From Bacillus albus (GTDB lineage Bacteria > Bacillota > Bacilli > Bacillales > Bacillaceae_G): DNA of 55,497 bases. The position numbers and the translations under genes were made by a program. The notes under the pieces are model-generated. The model was not told where the DNA came from, made no database searches, and saw nothing but the letters and a program-made list of their open reading frames with translations. How positions within the stretch are numbered: position 1 is the stretch's first letter; every line of letters starts with the position of its first letter. This document shows, one piece after another, positions 43,397 to 51,303 of the stretch. The stretch is from contig NZ_MAOE01000051.1 of NCBI RefSeq assembly GCF_001884185.1, forward strand, positions 1 through 55,497, in the 5' to 3' direction.

Positions 43397-43419
43397 TATA
43401 ATAGACAGGACAGATGTCC
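43397..43419 (+). promoter_or_regulatory. -10 box and 12-bp palindrome at the Crp-type gene
   Basis: TATAAT (43397-43402) is followed by GGACAGATGTCC (43408-43419), a perfect dyad of 5-bp arms, at the expected transcription start, 16 bp before the ATG. No good -35 is seen. An operator, perhaps for the regulator itself, is inferred. Confidence 0.5.
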
Positions 43420-43435
43420 CAAAAGGAGAAACATT

Positions 43436-44125
43436 ATGCAAAACATTGTAGATAATACCTTATTATTAAGCTACTTAAATAACGCGTACATAAAGAAGCT
43501 ATTCCAACAATTCAATCATCCATTTGAAATCCGTAGATATGAAGCGAAAGAAGCTGTATTACACGAAGGCGAAACGATTGATGGCCTATATATTCAAATG
43601 TCGGGGCGTACAAAAATAACCTCAAGTGTAATTACAGGTAAAGCATTATTACTAAGATTTTGTTCTGCCGTTTCTATCATGGGAGATATTGAATTAATTC
43701 AGTCCGTAGATATACAATCTCATGTAACCTCCGAACTACAGACTGATTTTCTTTTTATTGATAAAAATTATGTAACAAATTACTTATTACACGATGTAGT
43801 CTTCCTTCAAGAGCTCATTCATCACGTCACTTATAAACTACAAACCTGCACAACGGCTTCACGTATCAATTTACTAGCTCCTGTGGAAACACGCTTTGCT
43901 AGTTATTTATGTACAGCCCGAAATCCATCTCATTTATTTGGGCGCGAAATTCATACTAAAGATCATCATGAAATCGCCTCATTAATTGGGACAACTACCC
44001 GTCATCTTAATCGAGTCATTGAAAAACTAATAGCTAACAATATAATTCATAAAAATAATAAACAAATTGTTGTTGACGATTGGAAAGCTATTGATACCCT
44101 TTCAAATGGACTACGATATGAATAA
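43436..44125 (+). CDS. Crp/Fnr-family transcription regulator (YeiL-like)
   Basis: The 229-residue protein has an N-terminal cyclic-nucleotide-binding fold (EAKEAVLHEGETIDGLYIQMSGRTKI, SIMGDIELI) and a C-terminal winged HTH (HHEIASLIGTTTRHLNRVIEKLIANNIIHK). The cAMP-binding Arg/Ser cassette is not evident and no Cys cluster for FeS is seen, so the effector is unknown. ATG follows AAGGAG. A palindrome covers its start site. Confidence 0.85.
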   Translation: MQNIVDNTLLLSYLNNAYIKKLFQQFNHPFEIRRYEAKEAVLHEGETIDGLYIQMSGRTKITSSVITGKALLLRFCSAVSIMGDIELIQSVDIQSHVTSELQTDFLFIDKNYVTNYLLHDVVFLQELIHHVTYKLQTCTTASRINLLAPVETRFASYLCTARNPSHLFGREIHTKDHHEIASLIGTTTRHLNRVIEKLIANNIIHKNNKQIVVDDWKAIDTLSNGLRYE

Positions 44126-44160
44126 AAAATTTAATAATTATATAGATTCTCCCTATAATA

Positions 44161-44187
44161 AAGAGACCGTTTTTACAACGATCTCTT
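44161..44187. terminator. Terminator of the Crp-type gene and the YfmQ operon
   Basis: AAGAGACCGTT pairs with AACGATCTCTT with one mismatch, loop of 5 bases. Confidence 0.65.
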
Positions 44188-44188
44188 C

Positions 44189-44614
44189 TCAAGCATAATC
44201 TTCAGTTATTGCTAATGATGCGGGATTTTGAAGCCTTTTTGAACGTAAGCGATAGGCAACGATTTTCTTCTTATATTGCTTAATTACATCAACATGTTCC
44301 TCATGGCTATATAGAGAAAACCTAATCTCTTTATTCCCTTTCTTCGTGTTAATAACGATTGGTGTTCCTTCCCCGTGCGGCGGGAAATAATGTTTATCTA
44401 AAAATAAAGCTTCATTAAATTCATGAATAACTTGTCGTTTCATTTCTCCCTCTATATTCTTTCCATCTATCGATATAGAGGTATTCTCTTCCTCAAGTTT
44501 TTGATGTAATTCAAATCTACTAATAATTGATTCTACAACAGAAGTTGGCATACTAGAAACTAATACTTTAATAGCTCCAAAAATAAATAATGTAACTATA
44601 AACCATGTTGTCAT
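44189..44614 (-). CDS. YfmQ family protein
   Basis: The protein of about 141 residues has one N-terminal membrane helix (MTTWFIVTLFIFGAIKVLVSS) and a mixed soluble domain (ENTSISIDGKNIEGEMKRQVIHEFNEALFL, GTPIVINTKKGNKEIRFSLYSHEEHVDVIKQYKKKIVAYRLRS). This agrees with B. subtilis YfmQ, of unknown function. ATG 44614 lies behind GGAGATGATGAAA; in-frame ATGs just upstream are possible. It begins 21 bp after cidB and may be co-transcribed with it. Confidence 0.75.
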   Translation of the reverse strand: MTTWFIVTLFIFGAIKVLVSSMPTSVVESIISRFELHQKLEEENTSISIDGKNIEGEMKRQVIHEFNEALFLDKHYFPPHGEGTPIVINTKKGNKEIRFSLYSHEEHVDVIKQYKKKIVAYRLRSKRLQNPASLAITEDYA

Positions 44615-44635
44615 TTTCATCATCTCCATTATAAT

Positions 44636-45313
44636 TTAAAATATAAATTTCGTTCCATACGGTATGAATATACTAATAAGTATTCCAGTTACAATCATCG
44701 TCACCGAACCGATTGTCGCTTCTTTCTCGCCTTCCTTCACGAGACGACTCACACCGATAATATGTGATGCGCAGCCCATCCCTACTCCTTTTCCAATCGT
44801 ACTTGTTATTCGGAAAAATTTAAGTACTGCCGGTCCGATCATAGCACCTGTTATTCCTGCAACAACTACAAAACTAGAAGTCATGGATGTAATACCACCA
44901 ATTTGATCCGCTAATGATATGGCGATAGGCATCGTCGCTAATTGCGGCAGTGTCGTTACTATGAGTTCCTTATCTATATTTAACATCCCGCCAATCACTA
45001 CATTCATACTCGTTAAAGCCACTATACCTACTGCTACGCCAATAAGTATCGACAAAAAGTTTTTCATAAGTATGTTTCGCTCTTTAAATAAAGGTATCGC
45101 TAACGCTACAATTGCAGGACTTACTAAGCCGGAAAGAATATCTCCCCCATTTTCCCTATATTCATGATGAGAAATATCAAAAATTAAAAATAAGCAAATC
45201 ATACTCGCTGTAACTGTTAACACCGGTAACATAAATGGAAACGGAATTTTTTTATATAACTTTGTCGCCAATACATACATTACTACAGTAATAATAATTA
45301 AGACCATTTGCAT
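44636..45313 (-). CDS. cidB: LrgB/CidB-family membrane protein
   Basis: A 225-residue protein with about seven membrane segments: LPQLATMPIAISLADQIGGITSMTSSFVVVAGITGAMIGPAVL and GKGVGMGCASHIIGVSRLVKEGEKEATIGSVTMIVTGILISI, both hallmark LrgB regions. With CidA it forms a holin/antiholin-like or metabolite (pyruvate, hexose) export pair linked to overflow metabolism and lysis. It starts 17 bp after cidA. In B. subtilis the equivalent pair is ywbH-ywbG. Confidence 0.88.
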   Translation of the reverse strand: MQMVLIIITVVMYVLATKLYKKIPFPFMLPVLTVTASMICLFLIFDISHHEYRENGGDILSGLVSPAIVALAIPLFKERNILMKNFLSILIGVAVGIVALTSMNVVIGGMLNIDKELIVTTLPQLATMPIAISLADQIGGITSMTSSFVVVAGITGAMIGPAVLKFFRITSTIGKGVGMGCASHIIGVSRLVKEGEKEATIGSVTMIVTGILISIFIPYGTKFIF

Positions 45314-45330
45314 CGTGCACCTTGTCGATC

Positions 45331-45687
45331 TTATTTTTTTGATGTTACTAATAATTGACTTATATATCCTGAAACAATTAAAGTTACTACCGTACTTGCA
45401 ACTACTAACAGGAATATAATACTCCCCTTACCGAAAAGAAAAGACCCGAATTCCATCAGCCCTGTTGTCGAAGGAATTAGAAATAACGGTAAAAATATGA
45501 GTAACTTTTCCGCACCTTCCTCAAACCACTTTAATGGTAAAATACGAGTAGAAAGGAGCAGAAACAGCATTAACATCCCAATTAAACTTCCTGGCATTGA
45601 TAGATGGAATACTCCCTGAATCCACGTACCAACTACGCTAAATACATATAGCACGCCTACTTGCAGTAAAAGCGTCACGTACTTCAT
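45331..45687 (-). CDS. cidA: Holin-like protein CidA
   Basis: The 118-residue protein has four membrane segments with the CidA/LrgA pattern FHLSMPGSLIGMLMLFLLL, WFEEGAEKLLIFLPLFLIPSTTGLMEFG. It is the partner of CidB and probably oligomerises in the membrane. The B. cereus group has two CidA proteins and this looks like the shorter one. It starts 33 bp after the MocR-type regulator with no terminator between them, instead of the usual LysR-type CidR neighbour. Confidence 0.88.
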   Translation of the reverse strand: MKYVTLLLQVGVLYVFSVVGTWIQGVFHLSMPGSLIGMLMLFLLLSTRILPLKWFEEGAEKLLIFLPLFLIPSTTGLMEFGSFLFGKGSIIFLLVVASTVVTLIVSGYISQLLVTSKK

Positions 45688-45720
45688 TTCTCTCCCTCAT
45701 TTCAATATTACGCACCACTA

Positions 45721-47154
45721 TTATGAGATCTCATTTAACGTTTCCGCAAATCTCGTAATTCCCAGTTGAATTTGTTCGACATCTACTCTCCCAAAAGTAA
45801 AACGAATATATTCACTTGTAGTACCTAAAACACTTCCTGGGACAAACGCTACACCATTTCGTATAGATTCACCTAATAAATGATATTCATCAAACGTTCC
45901 TTGCACTTTGCACCATAAATGTATTCCACCCTCTGGAACAAAAAATTCAACCTGTTCCCCTAATATTTCTCCAAGCTTTCTAATTAACACATCTCTTCTT
46001 TCTTTCAATTGCCTACGGAGCATTGTAATATGTGCATGAAAATCTTCTGATTCTAAAAACTGATTTGCCACCCACTGTGTAAATACACTATGACCAAAAT
46101 CAACTTGCTGCTTCGCATCCGCTAAACGTTCTATTACACGCGTAGGACCAATTACCCAGCCAATACGTAATCCTGATGCAACAATTTTTGATAATGAACT
46201 TATATAAAGAACATTCCCGTTTTGATCCATTGATTTTAATGTAGGATTCACTTCTCCATTAAATGAAGTTAAACTATACGGATCATCTTCTACAATCGGT
46301 ATACCAAATTCAGAAGACAGTTCTAAAATCTTTTTACGCCTTGCTAATGACAGCACAGTTCCCGTTGGATTTTGATAATCTGGATTCAAAAATACCATGC
46401 GAATACGATGCTTTTTATGCAAATCAATTAAGTCATCTGGATTCATTCCATGCTGATCAACAGGTAGATGGAATATTTTTAAGCCAGCAGATTTAAACAT
46501 CGGCAATGAAAAACAATAGGAAGGGTCCTCAATTGCAATCGCATCTCCTGGTTTTAATAAGCATTGAACGATAAGATTAAGTGCCTGTTGTGCGCCAGAT
46601 GTAATAAGGATAGAATTCGAATCTGCTTCAATTTGTTTATATTGCTGAACATGTGCTGCAATTGTTTTTCTCAACATTTCATTCCCAAGTGGATGGTCAT
46701 AACCGAGGTTTTCCATAAATGTTTTCTCCGACAAAATCGTTCGGAATCTATCACTCGGAATTAATTCTGGTGACAATTCACCACTCGCTAAATTAATTAA
46801 GTCGTCTTTTTGTGTTTCCGTTCTAATTTGTTGAACGAGTGGTACATTAGGTAAGAACGATCCATCCTCAACGTACCTACCCCAGTTCGGTATTCGTTTA
46901 TGTGAAACACCCCATATGTCTGTATTCACCCGTGTTCCGCTTCCTTTTTGCCGTTCTACTACCCCAAGTGATTTTAATTCTTCATATGCAGCTACTATCG
47001 TACTCCTATTCACCTGTAATTCTTTTGCTAACATACGCTCAGAAGGTAACTTACTGTCAGAAGGAAACTCACCTGAAGAAATACCTCTTTCAATATAATC
47101 CGCTATTTGTTTATATACAGGCGTCTTGTCTGCACGATTTGGTTTCCATTCCAT
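45721..47154 (-). CDS. MocR/GabR-type regulator (GntR HTH plus aminotransferase domain)
   Basis: The protein of 477 residues has an N-terminal GntR winged HTH (PVYKQIADYIERGISSGEFPSDSKLPSERMLAKELQVNRSTIVAAYEEL) and a fold-type I aminotransferase domain (about 105-475) that binds pyridoxal phosphate. SLSKIVASGLRIGW has the PLP Lys; LNPDYQNPTGTVLS and EDDPYS are the usual cofactor contacts. MocR proteins sense amino acids or PLP itself. ATG 47154 is 6 bp behind GGAGG. It precedes cidA by 33 bp and may control it or itself. Confidence 0.88.
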   Translation of the reverse strand: MEWKPNRADKTPVYKQIADYIERGISSGEFPSDSKLPSERMLAKELQVNRSTIVAAYEELKSLGVVERQKGSGTRVNTDIWGVSHKRIPNWGRYVEDGSFLPNVPLVQQIRTETQKDDLINLASGELSPELIPSDRFRTILSEKTFMENLGYDHPLGNEMLRKTIAAHVQQYKQIEADSNSILITSGAQQALNLIVQCLLKPGDAIAIEDPSYCFSLPMFKSAGLKIFHLPVDQHGMNPDDLIDLHKKHRIRMVFLNPDYQNPTGTVLSLARRKKILELSSEFGIPIVEDDPYSLTSFNGEVNPTLKSMDQNGNVLYISSLSKIVASGLRIGWVIGPTRVIERLADAKQQVDFGHSVFTQWVANQFLESEDFHAHITMLRRQLKERRDVLIRKLGEILGEQVEFFVPEGGIHLWCKVQGTFDEYHLLGESIRNGVAFVPGSVLGTTSEYIRFTFGRVDVEQIQLGITRFAETLNEIS

Positions 47155-47196
47155 ATAGTTGCCTCCTCTCAAAACGAACTATATTTTACTCACTAA

Positions 47197-47214
47197 TAAC
47201 AGTATTGACTGTAA
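47197..47214 (-). promoter_or_regulatory. Possible MocR operator
   Basis: TAACAGTATTGACTGTAA is an 18-bp dyad with one mismatch, 43 bp before the regulator start. The ACAGT/AATA(G/C)TATT pattern extends to both sides. Autoregulation is inferred. Confidence 0.45.
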
Positions 47215-47222
47215 TAATAGTA

Positions 47223-47996
47223 TTAATTAGGCGCACAATCTAAAAATGTTTCTACCGTCACATTAAAGCCAGTTGGCTGCTCTAAATAAGGTAAGTGCCC
47301 GCTATTTTTAAATTCAATGAAAGTTATATTTTTTAAATGTTTTTCAAACTCTCTTACATATTTTTCTGGTACAAAATCATCATTTCTCCCTCTTATAATT
47401 AAAACAGGACATATAATATTTGAAAGAAACGGTCTTTGATCATAATCTACTAATTCAGCAAATAATCTTTGAATATGCACCGGATTAATAAACTGTAAAG
47501 ATTGATAAAATCCCCTGACAATTACTTCATTATTTGCTACTCCCATCGCCTGCAACAATGTATCCGCCCATGTTTCTCCGTTATCATGTAAGCTAAGTAA
47601 ATCATATATTTCAAGCCGTTTCTTTCGATCTTCAGGCTCCAAATAGGGAAATGCATTTACAATAATTAAGCTAGAAACAAAGTCTGGATATTGAATAGCA
47701 AAATCGATACCAACTCTAGCTCCTTTTGAAAGACCGCAAATGACTACTTTTTGTAGCCTTAAATAATCGCATAACTCATACAAAACATTTGCGTATTCTT
47801 TAAAAGGGATTTCCAACCCTTCTGATTTCCCATGCCCCGGTAAATCAAGAGAAATTACTGTCCATTTTTTCTTAAAATATTGCCTTTGATATAACCAATT
47901 ATTTGTGTTTCCTCCAAGGCCGTGTAAAAACAATATGACAGGACCCGATCCTTCTATATTGTAAAAAACCTTTCGATTCTTATATTCAAAATACAT
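47223..47996 (-). CDS. Alpha/beta hydrolase
   Basis: The 257-residue hydrolase has LFLHGLGGNTNNW (oxyanion loop), LDLPGHGKSEG, the nucleophile in CGLSKGARVG, the Asp region RGRNDDFVPEKY and catalytic His in KNSGHLPYLEQP. Similar proteins include esterases and 3-oxoadipate enol-lactonase-like enzymes; the substrate is open. Its ATG lies inside the end of the BshB2 gene (11-bp overlap), so the two are translationally coupled. Confidence 0.82.
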   Translation of the reverse strand: MYFEYKNRKVFYNIEGSGPVILFLHGLGGNTNNWLYQRQYFKKKWTVISLDLPGHGKSEGLEIPFKEYANVLYELCDYLRLQKVVICGLSKGARVGIDFAIQYPDFVSSLIIVNAFPYLEPEDRKKRLEIYDLLSLHDNGETWADTLLQAMGVANNEVIVRGFYQSLQFINPVHIQRLFAELVDYDQRPFLSNIICPVLIIRGRNDDFVPEKYVREFEKHLKNITFIEFKNSGHLPYLEQPTGFNVTVETFLDCAPN

Positions 47997-48519
47997 ATTC
48001 TTTCACTTCATTTTTTAAATGTGGCGGACCTATTTCCGCTTCATGATTATTTGAAAAAGCTACCGCATAAAATGTTGGCCTTTTATTTTCAGGAATAGTG
48101 GCTAACGCCTCAGCCACCGCTTCTCCTGTTGCATCATGATCTGGATGAACTGCATATCCCGGATAAAAAGAAATAACCAACGACGGATTCAATTCTTCCA
48201 CACATTTTTGTATTACACGTCTTAACTCTCCAGGAGTTTCAAATTCAAGAGTTTTATCACGATATCCCATCATACGTAAATCTTTAATACCTAAAATATT
48301 TGTAGCTCTCTTTAGTTCTTTCTCTCTTATAGCATATAATGATTCACGTGTTGCAAAAGGAGGATTTCCCATCGCTCTCCCCATTTCACCTAACGTTAAG
48401 CAAACATAGGTAAGGGGAACATTTCGCTGCGCATAAGCTAAGATTGTACCCGCCACGCAATATGACTCATCATCTGGATGCGGAAAAACAATTAAAACGT
48501 GACGTTCATTTTTTATCAA
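47986..48519 (-). CDS. bshB2: Bacillithiol deacetylase BshB2-like, C-terminally short
   Basis: BshB hydrolyses GlcNAc-malate to GlcN-malate in bacillithiol synthesis, or deacetylates bacillithiol conjugates. The PIG-L/LmbE fold is clear: VFPHPDDESYCVAGTILAYAQRN (zinc His and catalytic Asp), CLTLGEMGRAMGNPPFATRES, MMGYRDKTLEFETPGEL, and the third zinc site SFYPGYAVHPDHDATGEAV. Usual BshB2 length is about 220; this one stops at 177 after NEVKEYVF, lacking about 40 C-terminal residues, exactly where the next gene begins. The active site is complete, but fold or assembly could suffer. Confidence 0.82.
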   Translation of the reverse strand: MIKNERHVLIVFPHPDDESYCVAGTILAYAQRNVPLTYVCLTLGEMGRAMGNPPFATRESLYAIREKELKRATNILGIKDLRMMGYRDKTLEFETPGELRRVIQKCVEELNPSLVISFYPGYAVHPDHDATGEAVAEALATIPENKRPTFYAVAFSNNHEAEIGPPHLKNEVKEYVF

Positions 48520-48559
48520 AACAATACTCCTCCATCACTTTCGATATTAGTCTTTTCTA

Positions 48560-48751
48560 TCAAATCACTACCGCATACCACGTTACTCCAACAAGTAGTA
48601 CAAAAAGAAGGATAATATAAATAGTTGATAAGTTTTTCACATTTCTCTTTGTAGACTTTCCGTAATTCTCCTCCACATTTCGTGCAACTAGTACGGTCCC
48701 AAACAGCGATACAATTACAATAATAACGACTAGTGAAATCGCAAAGCTCAT
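48560..48751 (-). CDS. Small two-span membrane protein
   Basis: A 63-residue protein with two hydrophobic segments (ISLVVIIVIVSLFGTVLVA and LSTIYIILLFVLLVGVTWYAVVI) joined by a basic loop (RNVEENYGKSTKRNVKN). The ATG is 8 bp behind AGAGGTG. It lies 40 bp before bshB2 on the same strand, so probably in the same transcript. Function unknown. Confidence 0.7.
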   Translation of the reverse strand: MSFAISLVVIIVIVSLFGTVLVARNVEENYGKSTKRNVKNLSTIYIILLFVLLVGVTWYAVVI

Positions 48752-48905
48752 TGTATATTCACCTCTCTAAGGCCAGTCTATTTTAATTAAGAACTTCCCT
48801 TTTAAAACGTTAATAACATACTACCTTTCTTTTCTTATCATAATAGATGTTTGTAAAAAACGGACCAACCACTTTTATGTTTTTTTGCTCATCCACTTTA
48901 ATAAT

Positions 48906-48941
48906 AAAAAACAACTGATCACTTATGATCAGTTGTTTTTT
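48906..48941 (-). terminator. Terminator after the GntR/UTRA gene
   Basis: AAAAAACAACTGATCA and TGATCAGTTGTTTTTT form a perfect 16-bp stem with loop CTTA, 23 bp after the regulator stop. Confidence 0.9.
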
Positions 48942-48964
48942 CGCAGGTTTATTTAAGCTAATTT

Positions 48965-49672
48965 TCATTTGAAATTAATTCGATTTAAAAGTTTAGCCTT
49001 TTCATAATGAAACATCGATTGAGATAACTCGAAAATTGTTCCATTTACAAGATACACTGTATTTTCAATAAGAAGCGCCGGATCACCTTCATTTAATTCT
49101 AAAAGCTTTGCATTTTCTTTATTTACTTTTTCACAACTAATTACTTTATCGGCAAAACCTATGTTTAATCGTAAATCTTCAATAAAATAACTGTATACAG
49201 AGCTTAATGCTATTTCTTCATTCAAATATGGAATAATATCCTTTTTGAAATAACTTATTTCAATAGAGAACGGTTTTCCATCTACAATTCTTAAACGCTT
49301 CAAAAAATATATCCTAGTTCCGGCTTCACATTGCATCCGCTTTGCGATCTCTTCATCCGCATCTATTACTTCAAGCTTTAGCACTTTCGTTTCAATATTT
49401 TGCGAAACGAGATTTTTCGTTAATCCACGTAAACTTCCTAAATTAATATAATCTGTTACAGAAGTTTCGCGTAAAAACATACCACTACCTTGCACTTGAA
49501 AAATATAGCCTCTATTTACAAGCTGACTAATTACTTTACGTATCGTATTACGGCTTACTTCAAATCGATTCATTAACGCTTCTTCTGTAGGTAGTTTTTT
49601 CGTTTCATTAAAAAGCCCGTCTCGAATATTTTGCTCTAACACATCTGCAATCTGTTTATACTTTGCACTCAT
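48965..49672 (-). CDS. GntR-family regulator with UTRA domain
   Basis: The 235-residue repressor has an N-terminal winged HTH (YKQIADVLEQNIRDGLFNETKKLPTEEALMNRFEVSRNTIRKVISQL) and a C-terminal UTRA sensor (KVLKLEVIDADEEIAKRM, YFLKRLRIVDGKPFSIEISYF). UTRA domains of this type bind phosphosugars. It follows the GH1 gene by 30 bp, so it most likely senses a phospho-beta-glucoside and represses its own operon, binding at the palindrome before the GH1 gene. Confidence 0.87.
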   Translation of the reverse strand: MSAKYKQIADVLEQNIRDGLFNETKKLPTEEALMNRFEVSRNTIRKVISQLVNRGYIFQVQGSGMFLRETSVTDYINLGSLRGLTKNLVSQNIETKVLKLEVIDADEEIAKRMQCEAGTRIYFLKRLRIVDGKPFSIEISYFKKDIIPYLNEEIALSSVYSYFIEDLRLNIGFADKVISCEKVNKENAKLLELNEGDPALLIENTVYLVNGTIFELSQSMFHYEKAKLLNRINFK

Positions 49673-49702
49673 ACACTTTCTCCTAAAATACTCTTTTATC
49701 TA

Positions 49703-51112
49703 TTATAACTCTTCTCCTCTCGTTTCGATCACATGTTTATACCAATGAAACGACAGTTTCTTCTTACGTTTTAAGTTATCATTATGATCGACAAAAATAA
49801 AGCCATATTGCTTTTTGTATCCATTTAACCAACTTAAAAGGTCAATCACTGACCATGCATAATAACCTTTTAAATTGACCCCCTCTTCAATTGCACGCTT
49901 TATTACTTTTAAATGCTCTTCAATAAATTTAATTCTCGAAACATCTACAATTTCTCCATCAATGATTGGATCTTCATCACCAAGTCCATTTTCCGTTACA
50001 TACATCTTTATATCACCGTAACGCTCTTTCAACATATGTAATCCATCTAAGAAACCTTCGGGAGATATTTCCCATCCCCATTTCGTATATGTTTTATCAT
50101 CCATTTTAACTGTTCGATAAAAACCATCAAAAGAAGGATTACCTGGAGCAAGTGTTGAGTTTTCTCGAGAATGCTCCCCGCCATTTATATCCATATCGTA
50201 TCTTTCTACTCGTATTGGTTGATAATAATTTAATCCAATAAAATCATTCTTTTCAGCATTTTGTTTAATGATTTCTAATTCTTCAACCGTCCAATTAGGA
50301 GTCCATCCTTTTTTCTTTAATTGTTGTACAACATAAGACGGATACTCACCTTTTAAAACTGGATCATAATACCAATACGTTTCATATTCATTCGCATGCT
50401 TTGCTGCCAGTATATTTTCTTTTTGACCATCCACACTATAAGCAGGTAAGAAAACATGAGTAATACCAATTTCCCCATATTGTTTCAGCTGTTTGTACAC
50501 CGCAACTGTTTTCGCATGCGCATAAAATACATAATGCGTCGCTTGAAAATACTTTGGAACATCATTTTGTATTCCTGGTGGATGTGCACCTTTTAAATAA
50601 CCTAATCCACAAAACATTACTGTCTCATTAAAAGTAATCCAATGTTTAACTCTATCACCAAATGCCTTAAAACAAATTTCTGCGTATTTCACGAAAGCTT
50701 CTGCTGTTCGTTTATTCGTCCATCCACCATCTTTTTCTAACGCTAATGGTAAATCCCAATGATATAAAGTGACAAACGGTACGATCCCATATTTTAAACA
50801 TTCATCAATTAAGCTGTTATAAAATTCGATTCCTTTTTCATTCACCTCTCCATCTCCAGTCGGCAATATTCTCGCCCAAGAAATAGAAAAACGATACGAT
50901 TCTAACCCCATTTCAGCCATTAAGCAAACATCTTCCTTATATCGATGATAATGATCAACAGCTACATCACCATTTGTTCCATTGTATGTTTTGCCAGGAA
51001 TTTTTGAAAACTCATCCCAATTCGTAACACCTTTTCCATCTTCATTCCATGCACCTTCTACTTGGTAAGAAGCTGAAGCAGCTCCGAATAAAAAATCATG
51101 TGAAAACTTCAT
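49703..51112 (-). CDS. GH1 (6-phospho-)beta-glucosidase
   Basis: A 469-residue glycoside hydrolase family 1 enzyme: N-terminal signature FLFGAASASYQVEGAWNEDGKG, YRFSISWARILPTG, acid/base Glu in TFNETVMF and nucleophile Glu in YVTENG. The end reads LKRKKKLSFHWYKHVI. It cleaves beta-glucosides or their 6-phosphates taken up by PTS. No PTS gene is adjacent. ATG 51112 is 8 bp behind GGAGG; the upstream in-frame ATG at 51151 lies within the operator palindrome edge and has no site. It forms an operon with the downstream UTRA regulator. Confidence 0.9.
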   Translation of the reverse strand: MKFSHDFLFGAASASYQVEGAWNEDGKGVTNWDEFSKIPGKTYNGTNGDVAVDHYHRYKEDVCLMAEMGLESYRFSISWARILPTGDGEVNEKGIEFYNSLIDECLKYGIVPFVTLYHWDLPLALEKDGGWTNKRTAEAFVKYAEICFKAFGDRVKHWITFNETVMFCGLGYLKGAHPPGIQNDVPKYFQATHYVFYAHAKTVAVYKQLKQYGEIGITHVFLPAYSVDGQKENILAAKHANEYETYWYYDPVLKGEYPSYVVQQLKKKGWTPNWTVEELEIIKQNAEKNDFIGLNYYQPIRVERYDMDINGGEHSRENSTLAPGNPSFDGFYRTVKMDDKTYTKWGWEISPEGFLDGLHMLKERYGDIKMYVTENGLGDEDPIIDGEIVDVSRIKFIEEHLKVIKRAIEEGVNLKGYYAWSVIDLLSWLNGYKKQYGFIFVDHNDNLKRKKKLSFHWYKHVIETRGEEL

Positions 51113-51152
51113 AGTATATACCTCCATTTCATTACAACAAATAGAATTCATT

Positions 51153-51198
51153 CATACATATAAAATTTATGGGTACAAATTTTATATGTATGATTATA
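51153..51198 (-). promoter_or_regulatory. 40-bp palindrome and -10 box of the glucosidase operon
   Basis: CATACATATAAAATTT (51153-51168) and AAATTTTATATGTATG (51177-51192) are perfect 16-bp inverted repeats around an 8-base centre. On the minus strand a consensus TATAAT (read from 51193-51198) abuts the palindrome, so the dyad covers the transcription start. A binding site for the GntR/UTRA repressor is inferred. Confidence 0.7.
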
Positions 51199-51260
51199 TC
51201 GTATGTTTTTATTTTTTTCTATCACGAAAGTATGATATTCAATGTTGGTTTTTGGAAAAC

Positions 51261-51290
51261 AAAAAGAAGCGACGTATTTTATCGCTTCTT
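51261..51290 (-). terminator. plcA terminator
   Basis: AAGAAGCGA and TCGCTTCTT form a perfect 9-bp stem followed by TTTTT on the minus strand. Confidence 0.75.
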
Positions 51291-51303
51291 ACTCTCATCA
51301 TCT

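Noticed and set aside
46902-47243. 113-codon plus-strand frame over the start of the MocR-type gene
   Set aside because: Antisense to a conserved GntR HTH; no ribosome site or family.
49703-51198. Antiterminator (LicT/BglG) control of the glucosidase gene
   Set aside because: The dyad before the gene lacks the RAT sequence and T-run of such systems, and a GntR/UTRA gene is present instead of a BglG-type gene.
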